A DNA stretch of 64,000 nucleotides from positions 868,958 to 932,957 of the forward strand of contig VWZL01003401.1 of the NCBI GenBank assembly GCA_013396915.1. The letters are read 5' to 3'. Made by a program: the position numbers and the translations under genes. The notes under the pieces were generated by a model. The model did no database searches. It saw only the letters and a list, made by a program, of their open reading frames with translations, and had not been told where the DNA came from. This DNA comes from Stercorarius parasiticus (taxonomy: Eukaryota > Chordata > Aves > Charadriiformes > Stercorariidae). Shown here piece by piece: positions 52,101-64,000 of the stretch; the stretch's first letter is position 1, and each line of letters opens with the position of its first letter.

Positions 52101-53345
52101 CCAATTGAAAAGACTGGAAATTATAAAGTGGAAATTATAAGTATAAAGTACTTATAAAGATAAGTACTACTGGTTAAAGGGATAGACATTACTGAATTAG
52201 ATTTTTTTCTTTGGTTTTTTTTTTTGTTTGGTTTTTTGTTGTTCTTTCTGTTTTAAAAGCTTGACTAGCATGAAATCATGTGGTATCATGGAAAATTCCC
52301 CTCATGGCTTAAAGGTCTATACCTTATTCAGACAGCAAAACCTTCACTTCCCAAGCCCATTTACATGATTTCTATTAAAAGACTTTTAAATCACGACTTA
52401 TTAGTGAATAAACAAATAGCTTTTACCAAACAAACAAAACGCTGTGAGTGAACTACTTTTCCTGATACAAACTTTTTGATACTTGTACAAACCTTGCCAT
52501 CTGCCATGATCTCTGACAAAACAACTGACTTCCGTTCTCAATCTAAGGTTTCACTATGATGGTAAATGTCTTATATTTAACATTAAAAGTTACTTCAGTC
52601 CCATTGCAAGATTGTATAGGTTTGTATAGTCATTAAAACCTGATATAAAATAGTATCAGACTATTCAGTACTATGAATGAAGGACTTTTTTGATAGCTAC
52701 TGGTGCAAAACTTAAGTGCAAATAGATGAAAGTATTTCAAAGACAAAACAGAGCAGAACGGTTTAATTTACTGAGAGGCTACATGAATTTTGTATAAGTT
52801 TTTAACTATACTTAATTCCAAACTTCATCACGACCTTAATGCTATAAGAACTAAGAGGACATGGAAAAATTGTAGGATTCCAAGGAATATGTTTCCAAAC
52901 AAACTGCCGAGAAAAAAAGAGCACTGGTGTATTAAATCAGAAAAAAAAAAACCATATTCAAAGCTAGTTTTGTATTGTAAAACATACAATTAGAAGACAA
53001 AGGTAAGAACTAAATGCAAGACCTATGCCATTACTTTCACCTTACGCCAACAAGAAAAGAAGCCTGCACAGTAGCTGAAGGAAAAGTGTTGCTCCTGAAA
53101 TGTTTGACCTTTCAGAGGGCATTTTGCATCCAAAGCAGTCTTCATAGTTAGCAGTTATTTTTAATGACAGAATTCGCTTTTTTAAAACAAACAAACATCA
53201 TCTATACCAGCCTTAGCACATTCTCAAGTATTACACACAACACAATGAATGGTAATTACCTATTAGAATAAATACAGTCTGTTTTGTCTTTGCTAATTCA
53301 TACAACTCAAGTGTCCAGGAAAGATGAACATCCAGAGTTTTATCA

Positions 53346-53654
<309 letters not shown>

Positions 53655-54790
53655 TTATGAATTTCTTTTCCCCCTATTTCACTTCACCCTACTTAGCCTG
53701 AAGCCAAAGGTAAGTCATCTGCATTCTCCTATGAAAAAACTGATGCAGCAGCTTATTGAACTGAAAGAGAAAGCAACTGGAATTCGTGTTGTATCTCTCA
53801 CTGTTAGGGAAATATTGGGCCACAAATTATGGATTTCACTACCTCAATTAACAGTGTTTCTTTCTCCCACTCTCTGCTGCTAGTGGTCCACACTGTCTCA
53901 CAGTTTGTAAAAAACATCTAGGTGTTCTTAGGTACACATCTAGGTGTAAAGAGAAACTAAAGCAGTAGAAAAACTTCTTGAGGGGTTTACATTTGGATAT
54001 GTAAATCTTAAAATAATCTGCAACAATTTATGATATAACCAGAAAATATACTGCCTGTTTCATGACACAACTTGAAAATTAAAAGTTTGTTTGAAACATT
54101 TTTGTTAGTGTTATCCAAGTAACTAGGTTTGGTAAAGTAGCCCAAGGCAGCACACCATTTCATCCTGTTCAGACATTACAAGAACTGAACAGTTTATTGC
54201 ACTTAAAATGGATTAAGGACAGCATAGGTCTAGAGCAGTGAAGGTTTTTATACATGCAAATCAATTATTCAAATCAAGAAAACAACCAATACCAAAAGTG
54301 ACAGAAAGGAACATGAAAAGCTAAGATGAAGAAAGCTGCTGCTAGCTTTACTGGAGAAGGCAGCTTTAGAAAAGGAAGAGCAAGGGATGCATTTCCTTAC
54401 AGGCCCTAACTCTTCAAGACACCAAACACAGCAGATGTTTCTTCAGAAGGAACACACAGTCTCCGACTTCCTCTCCTCAGCACAATGTTTAGCCAAGCCT
54501 CAAGAAGCCTGGCAGTATAACTGTTGCAGAATTCAGCCCCCCCAAAGCAAAGTAAGATTCAGAAATCTATTCACCCAACAAAGGTTCTTCCCACTTCCAA
54601 AACCGCTAGTAACAATTATAGCAATTGCAGAAAATTAGAAGAGTCTGAGATTTGCTTCACTCCAATGTACAGCACAGATGCCTGTCAGTGTGCTAAAGGA
54701 CATAGTTAATACATATTGCAGGGTTTACAACACGTTGCAGGAATTTCCAAGAAACAGTAAACAAACTCCTGCCAGGTATTCAGTAGGAGT

Positions 54791-54870
54791 GTTTCCTGAT
54801 ACTTATCTCAGAAAGCACTTCCACACCCTTGTTTCCTGATTAGCAGCAAGCACTTCCTGATAAGCGCTTA
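54791..54870. repeat. Imperfect direct repeat, period about 40 bases
   Basis: GTTTCCTGAT occurs at 54791-54800 and again at 54831-54840. Each is followed by an AGCACTTCC-like or AAGCACTTCC stretch, and a third TTCCTGATA follows. The copies are only partly alike, so this is an old or partial duplication. Confidence 0.45.
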
Positions 54871-57800
54871 CCTGAACTGTGGTCAGCACCATCATGCAAG
54901 GAGCTGCCTGGACACAGGGTGCTCCCCCCACAGCTCACCCGCTGGGGGGCTCTGCAGGTGGCAGTGACAGTGATGGCCCCGGAGCTGACTGTGCCCAAGC
55001 ACACCTGCATTTGGGAATCCCAGCCTATGGAGTCAGAGGTTTACTTTTACAATGTCTGACACAAAGAACAACTGCATTAAAAGATTTAGCATACTGCCCT
55101 CACCCTTGGCAACAGCGTTGAGAAGGGCTTACAGCTTTCACTACAGATTGTGTGGAGAGGCATCGATCGATTTATACTTCAATTACCACCTGACTATGAA
55201 CTCAGCTGATAAAACTATTAATTATGGTGATACACAAAACAAAACAATCAAGATCTACTTAAGCTAGTGAGCTTCAGCAGACTCTTAAATAAGGAATCCA
55301 CATATTTGGAGACACCCTACCCGAACAAAAATAAAACAAAGATTAACTTCATTTACTTTTTTAATGCTCATATTACAGCAACTAGGGAAGTTGGGTAAAC
55401 AGCTTACTGTCCTCAAAATTCAACAGAGATGAGCAACACATCTTATGGATCAGAAGAACAAGAAATTCTGAACAAATAACAGACTTACGGTAGGAATTTA
55501 AGTATATTGTCCCTTGTGGCATACGTGGCATATATGGCAAACCAGTGAATCTTTGAAGGACAAAAAAAGTTAAACAGTGGTAGTGCACAGTTAACTTACT
55601 TCTATTCTTCATTCCATCTTCCTCACCTCCCAAATCATGCAGGTAATCTTATTTAAGGCAGGTAAATTTGCAAATTTATACTTCTCAGATTATTCTCTGA
55701 ACACTCAGACAATACTCAAGACAATCTCTTGTTCTATCAAGATGTTTAAATTTCTAATAGTTTCTGTAGTTTCCAAATATAACAGCAATAAGTCTGCAAC
55801 GGCTGAATGATGAACTTGTTGCAATTTGTAATCAAGTACGTTCTGTCAATCCACCTGATATCATGGGGAACGAAAAACTTCCTAGTAAATTAGCTAGACA
55901 TAATAGGGTCAGACATCTTAAGACACATCTCCACAGTACAGCACTGTCCAAAGACATCTAAGCTAATTAATTCTCATAACCTTGTATTACTGCCCTCCAA
56001 AAATCATTCCACGGATCCAATATGTTTACTACAGGAAGCTGAGTTGGGTGTAAGAAAATTAACACAGATTTTTAAAGCAAGCAGCAGGAAAAGGCTATCC
56101 GGTTTGCTTACTGATATATACAACCTGTCAAGAGCTTTTATTAGCATTAGGAGCATTGGCTGAATGCCAGAATCTGAAAGCTCCAAAATACAAAATCCAA
56201 AAATAACTGGTTTTGCAGAACCCTTAAGACTCAAAGCTTAAAAGAAACAAAGACACCCAACACCAGACAACACTCCCCCTCCTCCCCCAATCCCCTTGAA
56301 AATACAAGCGAAAGGATTCATCCTTCTCCCATTTGTGTGTGCCAGTACCTCCTATTTATGCAAAACAGAATTAAGGAAGCTATTAATGCTATGATGAGCT
56401 ATAAGAACTAATTAGTGCTTTGGCTAGACAGGACTTAAAGACAGAAGGTGCTGGCCGGAAGTTCGACAATCAAAACAAAACTGAGTTTTCATCAAGCCAG
56501 TAAACAAGGAAGAGTTCTCTGTCAGAAAACCCACTTTACACACTCATCTCCCTCCCTCATGAAAAGCTTATGCAGTCTACATGATATCTAAACTCCCGTA
56601 ACAGTCAAATCTGATTACTTTTGTCTTCCACAATCCATCTGTGTTTAAGAAAGTGCTTGACCAATGTGTTAAAGAGTTTCTGTATTAGCAAAAAACAGTA
56701 CTTGCAGAAGGCAGATGTTCATTATCTGAATAACAATATTTAAAGTAATGGCAATAAGATTTGAACAGAAGTGAGATTAGTGACAGTATAGAAGTTTCAG
56801 ATGGCTTTACTAATCATGTTTCCTAAACAAGAGAGGATGATTGCTATATACCTCTGCCTAAAGTGAAATATAAAAACTTTTCTCTCTGTATTTTATGTCA
56901 AAGATCAGAAAGTTAATAACAAAATAATGGAGGAGAGAGCCAGTTGAAAAAAAAGTAAAACTCTATCAGCTAAGTCACTTGTATTTATAAATATTCATTT
57001 ATTAGAAATGCAGTCACTGAATGCCCAAACACCAGACAAACAATAGCCTTCAGTAGTACAGAGATGCACAGAATCTAAGGAGAGCTTTGAAAATATCTAT
57101 TTACATATATAGTTTGAGCTGGTAAAATTACAAAGACTTAATGTCATCCGTAACAATCTCAGTACACAAATTCATTAAGCAACAAATTAAATCTCAAACA
57201 TAAATTTACAAATACAGTGTGCCACATTATGCATTTAGGGTTCAGAAATCCATCACTGAAATTGTTCATGCCTTTAAAGCACTCTTTAAAACAGTTTTAA
57301 AAAAAAGACTGTTACAGGGAAACACTGCTAGAATTGTTGTTTCCTCATTAAGCAAGACTGGCGATTCTTTAGCAATCATTGAAATTAATCCAAATTTATA
57401 ACTGTTATATTAACAAGTTGTTGTTAAGTCCAGTCAGAGTTTGTTGTTAATAGACAGTAACTGCTGATCTTTTTACTACTAAGCAGTGTTAACTAAAGGT
57501 TTGTCCAGGATGAAATTTTGAAGGTTGCGCCTCTTTCTCAGGCTAAGACCTGTGGACAATATTCTTCAGACAACCAGAAAAATTAGGTTTTTTCGTGCTA
57601 GTGTCTTATAGCCATTCTCTGAAACTCAAGTGCTGTCATGCTTCAAAGAACATGAAATTTTGCATGGATCTTGATGTCAGATACATCTCTTCCACCCACC
57701 TGACTCTACAAAAATGGTAACCAGGACGGATCACTGAGAGGGTAAAGGGCACTGCTTGAGTGCTTGCAATCAACATATGCATTTCAATGCAGCATAGCTT

Positions 57801-58540
57801 TAAATCAGCATACACAAAGAATATGGGCAATTATTACAGAACGAGAAATTGTATCTACAAGTAACTTGCAATAAGTCACAGTGGTCACAGTATATGGCCA
57901 GTTAAAATGGAGTTCCCACTGTAGAACAGTGGGCAAAAGAACTAAAAAGCCTCACCGTAATCTTAAAACTTATCAATAGAAGATCTTAATAATAAGGAAT
58001 TATTTTGTTTCTGTATTTGACACTGATGCAACTGTTATCAGAGTACTGACTCCAGAACTGGCTATATTTCAAGAAGACTGTGGAGAAGGTTTAAATAACA
58101 GAGAGAATTAATGCAAAAACGAGGGAAAGTTTAAATTTAAAAAGGAAAAAGGGTAATTGAGGGCTTTTACCTTTCAATATCTTTTTAGAAAGTCCAGAAA
58201 GTGAACAAACAGGTGTAGCCCTCAGGGTAGCATATACGCACAATTTTTTGTATGGACTATTCACGGTTTCTTCTTAAAGCCATCTAGTAGTATAAATTTA
58301 AAAAAAAATGCTCGGAATTGAATTGTATCTCTAGCTCTACGCAAGCTATACCCATTTGCAGCTTGCACAAAAACATGTCCAATCCTTGAGTTTGAAAAAA
58401 GACAAAACTTTTGTCTGTTCTTAGGGGTTCACCACTGTCTAATAACCATATGAACCACAGAAACGATGCACAGCTAGAAGTACTTGGGCAGAACCAACTA
58501 TGGCATTAACTAAGACACCAAAGACTCTCCAACTGATGTA

Positions 58541-59400
58541 TCAGAACCATTAGATTGGAAGTGCCTTTGGAGGTCAAGCTTTGGAATAAAAGCTCCTGCC
58601 CCGCAAAAAAGAGCTGTCTACACAAAATTAAATGAGTTTGCTCAAGGCCTTGCCTAGTCAAGTTTTGACTGTCTCCATGGGTTTCCACTCAACCACTTTC
58701 ACTCCCCCCACCCTAATATCCCATCAGACTTCCTCCTGCTGCAACTTGTAACCACTTTCCTTTGTAATTGCCCAACTCCACTGCCAATGGAGGCATGTCT
58801 GAGGAGTCTGACTCCATCTGTTCTACAAACCTTCCTTTTAGGTAGTGGGAAGCAGCTATTAGATCCATCTTCAGCCTCCTTGTCTTCAGGCTAAACAAGG
58901 CCGTTCCCCCACTCTCTTCTAACACAGCATATGCTCCAGCCCCTAATCATCCTAGCAGCACTCTGCTAGGCTCTCTTCTGTTTGCCAACATTTCTTTTGT
59001 CCTGGGGTGCCAAAGAGGACACAGCATTCCCCGCACAGCTTTACAAGTGCTGAGCCAAGGGAAATAATTACTCGCCATCTGGCTATATACTGGGGGGCAC
59101 AAGGGCTAAAGCAGCTCCCTGGTTAATCTTCATTTCTGCAACACCACACAACAGACATGTTCAGCTTGTTGTTCACAATTACCCAGTTCCACAAAGCTGC
59201 TTCCCAATCAGTCCCTAGCCTGCCCTGATGTATGGGATTTTTCCTGCCCCTGGTAGGGACTTTGCACTTGGATCTGCAAGCTTCAGAAGGCTCCTGGTGG
59301 CCTCCAGCTCGTCATGGTCCCTCTGAACAGCAGATCTGCTCTCCAGTGTGTCAAACACTCCCTCCAACTTCATCTTTCAGTCATAAACAAACTCACTGAG
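58541..59400 (-). mobile_element. Older CR1 LINE fragment, minus strand
   Basis: On the minus strand there are pieces of CR1 ORF2. Near 59330-59280 there is a stretch like AVQRDHDELEAT. Near 58900-58830 there is TALFSLKTRRLKMDLIAASHYLKG, which corresponds to the LFSLEKRRL..DLIAA block. A diverged 3' end lies at about 58541-58600. Divergence and frameshifts are heavier than in the 36-kb copy, which suggests an older subfamily. Boundaries are approximate. Confidence 0.8.
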
Positions 59401-62400
59401 GGTTTAATCAGTGGTATACATATAAACAAATAAACTGTACTGTACAGACAGCTACAGCTGCAAGTCAAGGATACAAAGTGTATTTTCTTCGCATTAAAGT
59501 AAGTATATTTTTTACTGACTCATGCTCTAACAAGCATGGCATTTAACTACTCAAGCCAGAAAGGAGTCTTCTCAAAATTTAGTATCAATTCTACTTCCAC
59601 ATTGTTTCCAAGAAGACTAAGACTCTACATGCAGACATAGTTCTGCTGACTGTTGAGCAATTTTAACCAATTTTATAAAAGGTTAAATTGTGTGGTATGC
59701 CTCAAGCATGAAGCAGCTTTGTTGATGAAAAGATAAAAATTTTAAACACTTCGAAACTAACTGTACCATGCTATTCAGAAACAATATTTACAGCTGGTTA
59801 CCCTCATTTCTCAGCTATTTAGAGACCTGTCTCTAAATGACTTTAGGCCATCTAAACTCACTGTTCTTATTCTTGTATAATAAAAACATAGATAATTATG
59901 ATTGTCATACATATTTGACTCTCACTGACTACTACAGTTCAGTGTCAGCCTTTTGAGAACACAGTTTGAAATACTGGTATGGCACCATTAAAATGTAACT
60001 TTTTTTTTTATTCTTTTCTATTTTACACATTGCTACCATCCACAGTTAAAAAGTTCTCACTATTAAACACTTAGATTACTTGGGTATTTTGACACATCAT
60101 GGTCTATAATACAAATCCACAACTGAAGAGGGCACTCAAGTTTACTAGTCTTTTCAGACTATCTTCAGGCAAGAGAAACTATCAGATGCAGAGAGACAGG
60201 ACCTCAGAACTGTTTTCACTTAATATAAGTGACAGAAGCTAGCTATAGAAATACATGGAAACATTCTTCATGTCATAGATAGCAACGTAACAATATTCAA
60301 CATCAAGGTACATATCTGAAGTAGTCATAATTTTGCCTTGTAATTACACAACAGTCATTACCTGAAATATGTCCACCACATGATTTGCCTGTTAATCTTA
60401 CATACCCTCCAAATTCACATTCTGCTGGCATGTTACTGTATAATACCACAGGAAAGTACAGATTGTAAAATTTGAGAGTAAAAAACAGATACGCTTTACT
60501 ACTTGGCCTGCCCATGCTAAATAACACATGGAATCACCACAAAAGTAAACATCATGCTAACTAGCGCAAGTACTAATAATAGTCAAGTACACTGCTATGG
60601 GCTTCAAGGTTGGCTACCTAGGTCTGTCACTCCCTTTTTAGTACTATTATTGTGTAAATGAATAAATCAGTTAAACTCTGCTTGCCTATATGCACTATAA
60701 CACGTTTCTAACAGCAGTGTTTACAAACAGAACAACTAGGAGAAACTTCCTTATGTACAGTTAGCTGCAAATTCTAGTTTAAAAAAATATTAATTCATAA
60801 GCCACACTAGAAATTGAGCTACGGATGCAATTAATGAAAAAAAGGGGGTATCTCTCCCCTAATACTATTTGAGATCAGTGTATTTAACACATTCATTTTT
60901 TACACTGTAATTTATCCATTAGTTTTTATAGCTTTTATATAGTTTTTATATCCATTAGTTTTATCTGAAGATACAGAAACAAAGCATATTGCTTATGTTT
61001 TGCAGGTTAATAGGACATTTTGAAAACTGTATGACAAAGCAGCATTTCCCTCTTCAGACTATCTGTCAAATATAAAAAGGCCTTTCCCCCCTGTTTTCTT
61101 TCAATATACACAAGGGAACCATACCTTACCAACCTTTTTTTCACTTACTAAACGTACTCAGAAAACAGAAGTTTCACTTTAAGTACACCTTTTCCTTAAC
61201 ACCACCTCCCATTATTTCTAAGTCATCAATTTATCTGGAAAAGGTTCAAGGGGAAAAAAAAAATCATCAAGATGGACTACTTTCTTTCCTTTATTCAAAT
61301 ATGAAAATGCATACATCCTACCAAATTTAAGCTTTCTGTGTAGCATAAAAGCAGGTGATCTCAGTAGATATTATCACTTAAGCTGAAAAGAAAGCTCTGA
61401 TGACTATTAAACAAAAACATGCGACCCATTTTTGAAACACATAACCCACAGGTTGTGTAGGAATAGAGAAGCAGGGCTTGTTACAGACTTCCCTGAGTAA
61501 GTCAAAGAGAAAAGGACTCCTGCAGTTCTCTGCTCCAAGTCTAGATAGCCTGGATATTTTAATACCTTCTTTGCCTCTGATTATGCTCTGTTTATATACA
61601 TGAAAGTAGAGCAGCATATCCCCATATAACTGACTAACCGACTTTGCTTTCCCTGTACTATGCTTTGTCTAAAATACAGCCTTTCTTAGAAGTTAAGGAA
61701 CCTTCATATTAATACATTTGTGAAATTCAGGAGTTTACTAGCAGAAAGTAACTTAGAAGCATTTCAAATTGCCAAGTAAAAAACCCTCAACTGAAGAAAT
61801 TTAATTTTAAAAATTTATCCATTTTTTAGAGATAGTTTACTCTGAAATTTAGTTAGACCTTACATGTCTTTCAGGAAATGACATATTTTGAGGGGGAAGG
61901 GAAGAACGAAAGCAGGAGGTGGTGAAAAATAAGAGGTTCTGCATCACTTACACCTAAGTAAAATAGATTTAGAGAAATACAGTCAAAGATTCTCTCAATC
62001 TGAATCTAAGTCTATCAAATATCTGAAAAATATCTACAGAAGACAGGAGCAGTGAAGGTAGAGAACCAGTTTATTTGTGATTTGGGTTGAAGATGAAAGG
62101 CACACCTGCTTCAGCAGGAAGTCTGGAAGGTGGCTATTTTTCTGAAGAAATGGTGATGTTCCAGCAGGAAGAGAGAGTCAAAACGAGGACAAAACACAAA
62201 GCCCTTCAAACTGCAACAGGTATATAAATTCATACTCTTCATTGTATATGAGTAGGCTATATGGTTGGCAGATTACCTGTGCCAAAGATGCAGAGACCTC
62301 CAAGCTTGCCCCCTCAGGGTTTCACAGCTTTCATTAGACAGACAGGTGTCTAACAGAAGATGGTGAAAACACTAGAAAGCATTTCTATCTCTAGGTACCT

Positions 62401-64000
62401 ATTGCTAGACAACCTCCTCTCATGGTGGAGACTTCAGTATAAAGCAACATTTTGAGTGCTGGGTTACCTTTTGCTTTCCTCCCTTTTCTGCTTTTGTGCA
62501 GTTCATGAGACCTTTGAGACCCACCGATTCCTACCGGCCTCACGAACACAGCAGCTCTGTTCTGCCCCCTTGTTGAAAGCAGAGCAGAGAAAGCCAAGGG
62601 GGAAGAATTCAGGGTGCCATCGATTCCCCACCTTTGCACTGCGACAAAGGGCAGCTATGCAAGTAGGCACCAGGCCAGCACAGAAGAATAACAAGGCAAA
62701 AGCCAGTTTCGGGGGGATAAGAGTTTAGAATCATGATACCGTTTAATCATTTGTGCAGAAAGGGTAACAAGCCAGTAAACACTGCAGAACTAACCCTGAA
62801 GTCTAGGTCACGATCCATCACCAGGAAAAAACCCACAACCAATCAAACCCCAAATCAAAAAACACCACCACCAAAAGAAATCGCTGGGAAGGCTTGGTCT
62901 GATGTGTCTAATTCATTCTGCAGGTCCAGCCTGTCTGAACCCAGCCCCAGCTCAGCACCAAAACAGCACTGGGCTGACATGGTGCAGAGGTATTTGAATC
63001 TGTCTGCACTGTACCCCTTGGGTTCCATAATACCAGCAACCCCAATGTTTGGTGTACATCATGCTATCTTAACTACAGAATAAGCAGGTATTGACACCAA
63101 TTATAAGAAAACTTGATGCATTTCCAGAAATTTTTAACCACCAGCTTTTTTTTTTAATCCGCTTTTAACCAATACACCCATTTTCAAAGCTCAAAAGAAT
63201 TGTTTAATCTTTTTCTACAGATAGAATATAGAAAAATATTACCATTCTGGTAGCCATACAGGGAGAAAATAAAAAAAAGAAAAGATGGCTTTGTGATTTA
63301 AAAAAACCTGACGGCTTGTTTGTTCATTCATTCTCCTGTTAAATTCCTGAAGATGTTCTAAGTACATATTGCCTAATTTAAGTTTCAAATGTCCAGTTGA
63401 GATTAGAGATTTGTTCAGCTACCAAAGCATGCTCATCATCTCAGACTGATGTAAAGAACAGTATTGCTCCCATCAGTCCTCTACAAAGAGGAGAAACATA
63501 CATACAAAACCTGAGTGGGATGTGTACACAGCACAAAAGAGATGCTGATAACGTGTGACGTTCTTTTTAGCAGTTCAAACATTTCTAAACAGGAATGTGA
63601 TAACCCAGAAAAAACATGACTTCTGCCCCTCAAAAACCCAGGACTGGTTTAGAGATGTCTTAGAAAAAAATGCAAGAAAACACAGTCCTGATTCTGTCAG
63701 TAAGACAAGAGATCACATGCATTAAAAGATAAAATATTGCAGATTCTGAATGTTTGCAGGACTTGTCTCCTTTAATAAGAACACTTCAATATGGCCACTT
63801 AACTTTTGGTAAGCCCTACGGTATGAATGAGCATTACATTCTTTTTCTGTAATATTTTCAGTAAAATAATGACTTCATTATATTTTATAATACATAAAGA
63901 AGCCTTAAAAATGGCCATGAGTTTTTACTGTGTATTTCCCCCACTCATGTATCAGAAATACCAAGACTAGTCTCCACTGGTTATAAAGGATGCCTGTGAA

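Noticed and set aside
55382..55633. Minus-strand 83-codon ORF considered as an extra ATG5 exon
   Set aside because: There is no similarity to ATG5, and the exon 5 to exon 6 phase (a single G before the split Asp) is not met.
60303..60527. Minus-strand ORF considered as ATG5 exon 5
   Set aside because: The translation lacks any ATG5 exon 5 motif (no Lys130 region, no LWMGL-like end), and no matching phase or splice sites were found.

Overview
The window is vertebrate genomic DNA, most likely avian. It is AT-rich, gene-poor and intron-dominated. Its only recognisable interspersed repeats are 5'-truncated CR1 LINEs, and two of these keep the CR1-type 3' tail (ATTCTRYG-like). Nothing indicates a prokaryotic or organellar source: there are no operons, no long ORFs and no RNA operons. 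Nearly all open reading frames are short chance ORFs.

The one protein-coding gene I can support is the 3' half of ATG5, the autophagy E2-like conjugation partner, on the minus strand. Three coding exons are visible with exact splice phases: exon 6 (53448-53542), exon 7 (32165-32282) and the terminal exon 8 (7206-7342, stop codon at 7206-7208). They join into one continuous frame covering residues 160-275 of a presumed 275-residue protein. They are separated by introns of about 21.2 kb and 24.8 kb. Exons 1-5, including the Lys130 conjugation site, are not in the window, so 53543-64000 is the 3' part of intron 5. The 3' UTR runs downward from 7205. Candidate poly(A) signals lie at 6825-6830, 5550-5555 and 4994-4999, and the last would give a UTR of about 2.2 kb. 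A perfect 8-mer match for miR-30 lies at 6662-6669.

Layout from left to right: 1-1375 is an unusual CpG-rich, G-rich block with splice-site-like signals on the plus strand and a G-quadruplex motif. Positions 1376-4974 are intergenic, with a weaker CpG patch at 3650-4140. The ATG5 3' UTR and last exon follow at about 4975-7342. Intron 7 (7343-32164) holds a 17-bp tandem repeat and one CR1. Intron 6 (32283-53447) holds two CR1 copies, one of which preserves a decayed reverse-transcriptase frame. Intron 5 holds one older CR1.

I found no new multi-gene system. The part least explained by known features is the CpG-rich block at the left edge, which could be the promoter or exons of an undescribed transcript on the opposite strand to ATG5.
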